Assembly (NCBI GenBank): GCA_002423325.1
Contig: DIVQ01000089.1
Location: forward strand, 1 to 9,021
DNA: 9,021 bases
Direction of reading: 5' to 3'
Origin: Anaerolineales bacterium UBA6128
GTDB lineage: Bacteria; Chloroflexota; Anaerolineae; UBA1429
Shown here one piece after another: positions 6,151 to 9,021 of the stretch (its first letter is position 1; every line of letters begins with the position of its first letter). Under the pieces are notes generated by a model. It was not told the origin of the DNA, did not search any database, and saw only the letters and a program-made list of their open reading frames with translations. The translations under genes were made by a program, and so were the position numbers.

Positions 6151-6588
6151 CTAGCCGTGCACGATGCGCTTGTACTCGACCCGCGCAGCGCCAAAGTTGA
6201 TCAGGATCCCAAGCCGCAGTCCGGTAGCCTTGAGGTAAGAGAGCGTCTGTCGCCTGAACAGGTCGTTCAGCGCCGGCACAGCCTTGATCTCTAGCACGAT
6301 CTTGCCCTCTACCAGCAGGTCGAGGCGCTGAGCACCCACCGAGTGGCCCTTGTACGTTACGGATACGCAGGGCTGACGAGCGTAAGCGATGCCGCGCAAC
6401 CCAAGCTCTAGCGCCAGAGATTCCTCATACACGCTCTCAGCATAGCCCGGTCCGAGTGCGTTGTGCACTTCGTATACCGCCTGCATCACGCGATAGGATA
6501 GCTCGCGGTGGATGACCTCACCAGTTGCTGGCTTGGCGTCCTCTGCAGCCTGACCCTCATCGTCTGCTTTTGCGTGTGACTGGCTCAC
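6151..6588 (-). CDS. GxxExxY protein (PD-(D/E)XK nuclease-fold family)
   Basis: The preferred start is GTG at 6586-6588, because GGGAGGAG (core CTCCT on plus at 6595-6599) lies six bases upstream; this gives 145 residues. The in-frame GTG at 6604-6606 would place that ribosome binding site inside the gene and is rejected. After a charged, poorly conserved N-terminus, residues 25-50 read VIHRELSYRVMQAVYEVHNALGPGYAES in two steps: a helix, then the family motif G48-x-x-E51-x-x-Y54. The segment QRLDLLVEGKIVLEIKAV follows the nuclease-fold pattern D90...E100-x-K102. The C-terminus carries TLSYLKATGLRLGILINFG, also typical. Members are small proteins of unknown biological role found in multiple copies in some Planctomycetes, Chloroflexota and others (family knowledge). 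Nuclease activity is not shown for this protein. Its G+C is lower than neighbours, and it is flanked by inverted repeats. Confidence 0.88.
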   Translation of the reverse strand: MSQSHAKADDEGQAAEDAKPATGEVIHRELSYRVMQAVYEVHNALGPGYAESVYEESLALELGLRGIAYARQPCVSVTYKGHSVGAQRLDLLVEGKIVLEIKAVPALNDLFRRQTLSYLKATGLRLGILINFGAARVEYKRIVHG

Positions 6589-6665
6589 GCTGCACTCCTC
6601 CCCCACTCAGGTTGACGCTGCCATGGCGCCCAACGTACCAGACGCGACCGTGTACGCAATTGCCC

Positions 6666-6701
6666 ATCATTAGTGTCATTTGTTCCATTCGTGCAACTCG
6701 T
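6666..6701 (-). repeat. Right array of four 9-base units (ACGAATGNN), inverted
   Basis: On the minus strand, starting from 6701, the units read ACGAGTTGC, ACGAATGGA, ACAAATGAC and ACTAATGAT, again exactly nine bases apart. Both arrays read inward toward the enclosed gene, and their innermost units share NNNAATGAT followed by GG. This array is upstream of the GxxExxY start and downstream of the flavin oxidoreductase stop codon. Confidence 0.8.
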
Positions 6702-6723
6702 GATCCATGTCCCTTTCCGCCCG

Positions 6724-8061
6724 TCATCCCCGTCTACCGGCGTCGTAGAGCGGGCGGTAGACCTCGGCGTCGAACGGCGCGCAGCCGGCGGGCTGCCCGT
6801 CACGCATCAGCTGGGTGCAGCGGCTGCAGGCGATACAGCACTTGTGTGGATCGAGCGTGCCAGTGGTCAACAGGTCGCGCGCGAAATCGGGGTAGGCAAA
6901 GGCCATGCGCCCGACGCCCGCGATATCGGCCCAGCCGCGCTGCAGCGCGCCCGCCCCCACGTGCCCCAGGTGCTGCCGCAGCCACGAGTAGCCCGAGCCC
7001 ACCACCACCAAGTTGGGGTACGACTGCTTGACCTGCCGCGTGAGCTGCAGCATGCGCGTCACGCCAACCAGGGGGTGTTCGGCAGGCGTATAGCCGCCCA
7101 GCACATTCGTGTCGAAGGGTCGGTTGATATGCGGGGTATAGTAGGGGTTGCCCACGGTCACGTTGATCAGCGCCACGCCGGCGTCGCCCAGAAGGCCGAT
7201 CAGGCGCAGCGGCTCGCTCAGGTCGGGCACAGCGGCGTCATCGCGCGCCACCCCCCAGCCCCAGGGCCAGGGATGGCCGTCGTACACGTTCAGGCGCAGG
7301 GTCAGCGCCAGTTCCGGCAACTCGGCGCGCACGCGACGCACCACCGACAGCAGCAGGCGCGTGCGGTTCTCGAACGCGCCACCGTAGCGCCCGGGGCGGG
7401 TGTGCGCGGCCAACAGCTCTGACATCAGGTAGCGATGACAGGCCTTGATATCGACCCCGTCGAACCCGCAACGCGCTGCCAGGTGCGCCGCCTCCACGTA
7501 GCGGTCCTGCAAGCGATCGAGATAGTCGTCGGTGACCAACGGGTGCTCGTCCGGGAGGTGCTGAGCCGCGTCCAGCAGGCCGTCGTGATGCGCCAGCAGC
7601 GGCGCTGGAGCGTCCACGGGGCGGCTGTAGCGGCCCGAGTGGGTCAGTTGGAGAGTAGTGAACGGATCATAATCGGCGCCGTTCGCCTGGCGGCCGGCCG
7701 CCAGGCTCTCCTCACGCAGACGCGCAAAGGCATCGGCGTTGGCGCTTGTCAGCAGCAACTGACGCGGGTTGGCGCGCGCCTCCGGCACGATCGCGGTAGC
7801 CTCGAACCAGAGCAGGCCCGCACCCCCGCGCGCAAAGCGCAGGTAGCGGCGCGTGGTCAACGCGTCCGGGCGGCCATCCGGCGTGCCGTCGCAGCCCTCC
7901 ATCGGCTGCACCGCCAGCGCGTTGGGCGTCCACTTATCTCCGATGCGCACACGCCGCGCCAGTGGCGTCAGGTCTGCCTCGCACGGCAGATCCAGACCCA
8001 GTTCCTGCGCGCGCGCACACAGGCTCTCCAGCGTCCTGAAGCGAAAGCGTTCGTGGGGCAT
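6724..8061 (-). CDS. OYE-family NADH:flavin oxidoreductase with 4Fe-4S-type cysteine motif
   Basis: The protein has 445 residues and is one TIM-barrel OYE domain. The start ATG (8059-8061) has GAGGA (8069-8073) seven bases upstream. Landmarks are LQLTHSGRYSRP (137-148), GFDGVDIKACHRYL (199-212), ELLAAHTRPGRYGG (215-228, FMN/active-site region), GSGYSW (355-360, phosphate binding) and GVGRMAFAYPDF (382-393). Near the C-terminus, C409-x2-C412-x2-C415-x11-C427 resembles the 4Fe-4S site of trimethylamine dehydrogenase and 2,4-dienoyl-CoA reductase, with one more cysteine at 408. Those enzymes have additional FAD/NAD domains of about 300 residues that are absent here, so electrons must come from elsewhere if the cluster is real. 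The usual HGAHGYL active-site string is changed to IKACHRYL, which keeps the second histidine. Likely a cytoplasmic ene-reductase or demethylase-type enzyme; the substrate is unknown. First gene of the minus-strand block. Confidence 0.9.
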   Translation of the reverse strand: MPHERFRFRTLESLCARAQELGLDLPCEADLTPLARRVRIGDKWTPNALAVQPMEGCDGTPDGRPDALTTRRYLRFARGGAGLLWFEATAIVPEARANPRQLLLTSANADAFARLREESLAAGRQANGADYDPFTTLQLTHSGRYSRPVDAPAPLLAHHDGLLDAAQHLPDEHPLVTDDYLDRLQDRYVEAAHLAARCGFDGVDIKACHRYLMSELLAAHTRPGRYGGAFENRTRLLLSVVRRVRAELPELALTLRLNVYDGHPWPWGWGVARDDAAVPDLSEPLRLIGLLGDAGVALINVTVGNPYYTPHINRPFDTNVLGGYTPAEHPLVGVTRMLQLTRQVKQSYPNLVVVGSGYSWLRQHLGHVGAGALQRGWADIAGVGRMAFAYPDFARDLLTTGTLDPHKCCIACSRCTQLMRDGQPAGCAPFDAEVYRPLYDAGRRG

Positions 8062-8090
8062 CGCGGCATCCTCTTATCGGGCTGGACGCC

Positions 8091-8119
8091 ATAGTAGCCT
8101 GCGGTGGCGCCGGGCACAA
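8091..8119 (-). promoter_or_regulatory. Possible promoter for the flavin oxidoreductase and downstream block
   Basis: On the minus strand TTGTGC (8114-8119) and TACTAT (8091-8096) are 17 bases apart, with three of six and four of six matches to the -35 and -10 consensus. They lie 30 bases or more before the start codon. The match is modest; it is the best I find in this orientation. Confidence 0.35.
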
Positions 8120-8157
8120 GTCGCCAGGAGATCGCTCACATGCCGACGCCTTGACCC

Positions 8158-8176
8158 GCAATATGTGTTATACTGC
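8158..8176 (+). promoter_or_regulatory. Extended -10 promoter of the transporter, overlapped by an imperfect palindrome
   Basis: TGTTATACT (8166-8174) is a good extended -10 (TG-N-TATACT, five of six matches to TATAAT). The start would be near 8181, giving a leader of about 45 bases. The surrounding 19 bases GCAATATGTGTTATACTGC (8158-8176) form an imperfect palindrome with arms GCA-TAT and ATA-TGC (six of seven pairs), a plausible repressor site across the -10. TTGACC at 8151 is only 12 bases away and cannot serve as the -35. The rest of the 166-base divergent spacer shows nothing else clear. Confidence 0.45.
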
Positions 8177-8227
8177 GTGTGCTCGAGCGGCGTCGCCTGG
8201 CTTGAAAGAGAAGCGAAAGGGGAAACC

Positions 8228-9021
<794 letters not shown>

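Larger units (their letters stand above)
6092..6701 (-). mobile_element. Putative GxxExxY cassette bounded by inverted 9-mer arrays
   Basis: A roughly 610-base unit holds one gene and is bounded by inverted arrays of 9-base repeats. Extending to 6088-6129 and 6664-6705 and comparing one end with the reverse complement of the other, 31 of 42 positions match without gaps. The interior averages about 60% G+C (hand count, 6181-6600) against 65-78% in sampled neighbouring lines. The unit sits between two genes of what otherwise looks like one minus-strand block. There is no transposase inside and no target-site duplication that I can see, so it would be a passive or trans-mobilised unit, or simply a conserved gene with structured flanks. 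The mobile interpretation is inference. Confidence 0.45.

Noticed and set aside
6589..6606. Longer GxxExxY start at GTG 6604-6606
   Set aside because: It would put the GGGAGGAG ribosome binding site inside the coding region; the GTG at 6588 is correctly spaced from it.
6151..8061. A defence system built on the nuclease-fold gene
   Set aside because: There is no partner gene (methylase, helicase, antitoxin) beside it; neighbours are metabolic enzymes.
8151..8174. TTGACC with TATACT as a standard promoter
   Set aside because: The spacing is 12 bases, too short for a sigma-70 promoter. I kept only the extended -10.

Overview
The window reads like a GC-rich bacterial chromosome. Hand counts of sample lines give about 65-78% G+C in most genes. 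The gene types and protein style (a Chloroflexota/Thermus-like RmlB tail, split UxaA-type dehydratase, GH116 glycosidase, many Gfo/Idh and OYE-type oxidoreductases) suggest a Chloroflexota (Anaerolineae-like) heterotroph. That placement is inference from protein style, not a computed phylogeny.

Layout. The left edge holds the 3' end of a dTDP-glucose 4,6-dehydratase gene (plus strand, 1-450). A repeat-rich spacer (451-632) follows, then a Gfo/Idh/MocA-family oxidoreductase (plus, 633-1757). A second repeat-rich spacer (1758-1923) separates it from a convergent block of minus-strand genes. In transcription order that block is: an OYE-family flavin oxidoreductase with a ferredoxin-like cysteine set (8061-6724), a small GxxExxY nuclease-fold gene (6588-6151), the SAF-domain small subunit (6066-5785) and large subunit (5788-4622) of a UxaA/GarD-type sugar-acid dehydratase that overlap by ATGA, and a GH116 beta-glycosidase (4545-1924). 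Across a divergent control region (8062-8227) a UMF1/Atg22-like major-facilitator transporter starts on the plus strand and runs off the right edge.

How the genes may work together. Glycosidase, sugar-acid dehydratase, two oxidoreductases and a transporter look like a carbohydrate or glycoside catabolic locus: uptake, deglycosylation, oxidation, then dehydration to a 2-keto-3-deoxy acid. The exact substrate cannot be read from the sequence. GH116 appears to have its own promoter (TTGACA-17-TTGAAT) with an inverted repeat bracketing the -10, so it may be controlled separately from the dehydratase.

Most interesting structures. (1) The GxxExxY gene lies inside a roughly 610-bp unit bounded by inverted arrays of four 9-nt units each (consensus ACGAATGNN, exact 9-nt spacing). 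The unit has lower G+C than its surroundings and sits between genes of the catabolic block, so it looks like a small mobile or formerly mobile cassette. (2) A family of short palindromic repeats built on CGCCAGGT-TTC(T)-ACCTGGCG occurs five times, only in the two spacers on either side of the Gfo/Idh gene. One copy is fused to two more hairpins in a compact three-hairpin element just before that gene's ribosome binding site.
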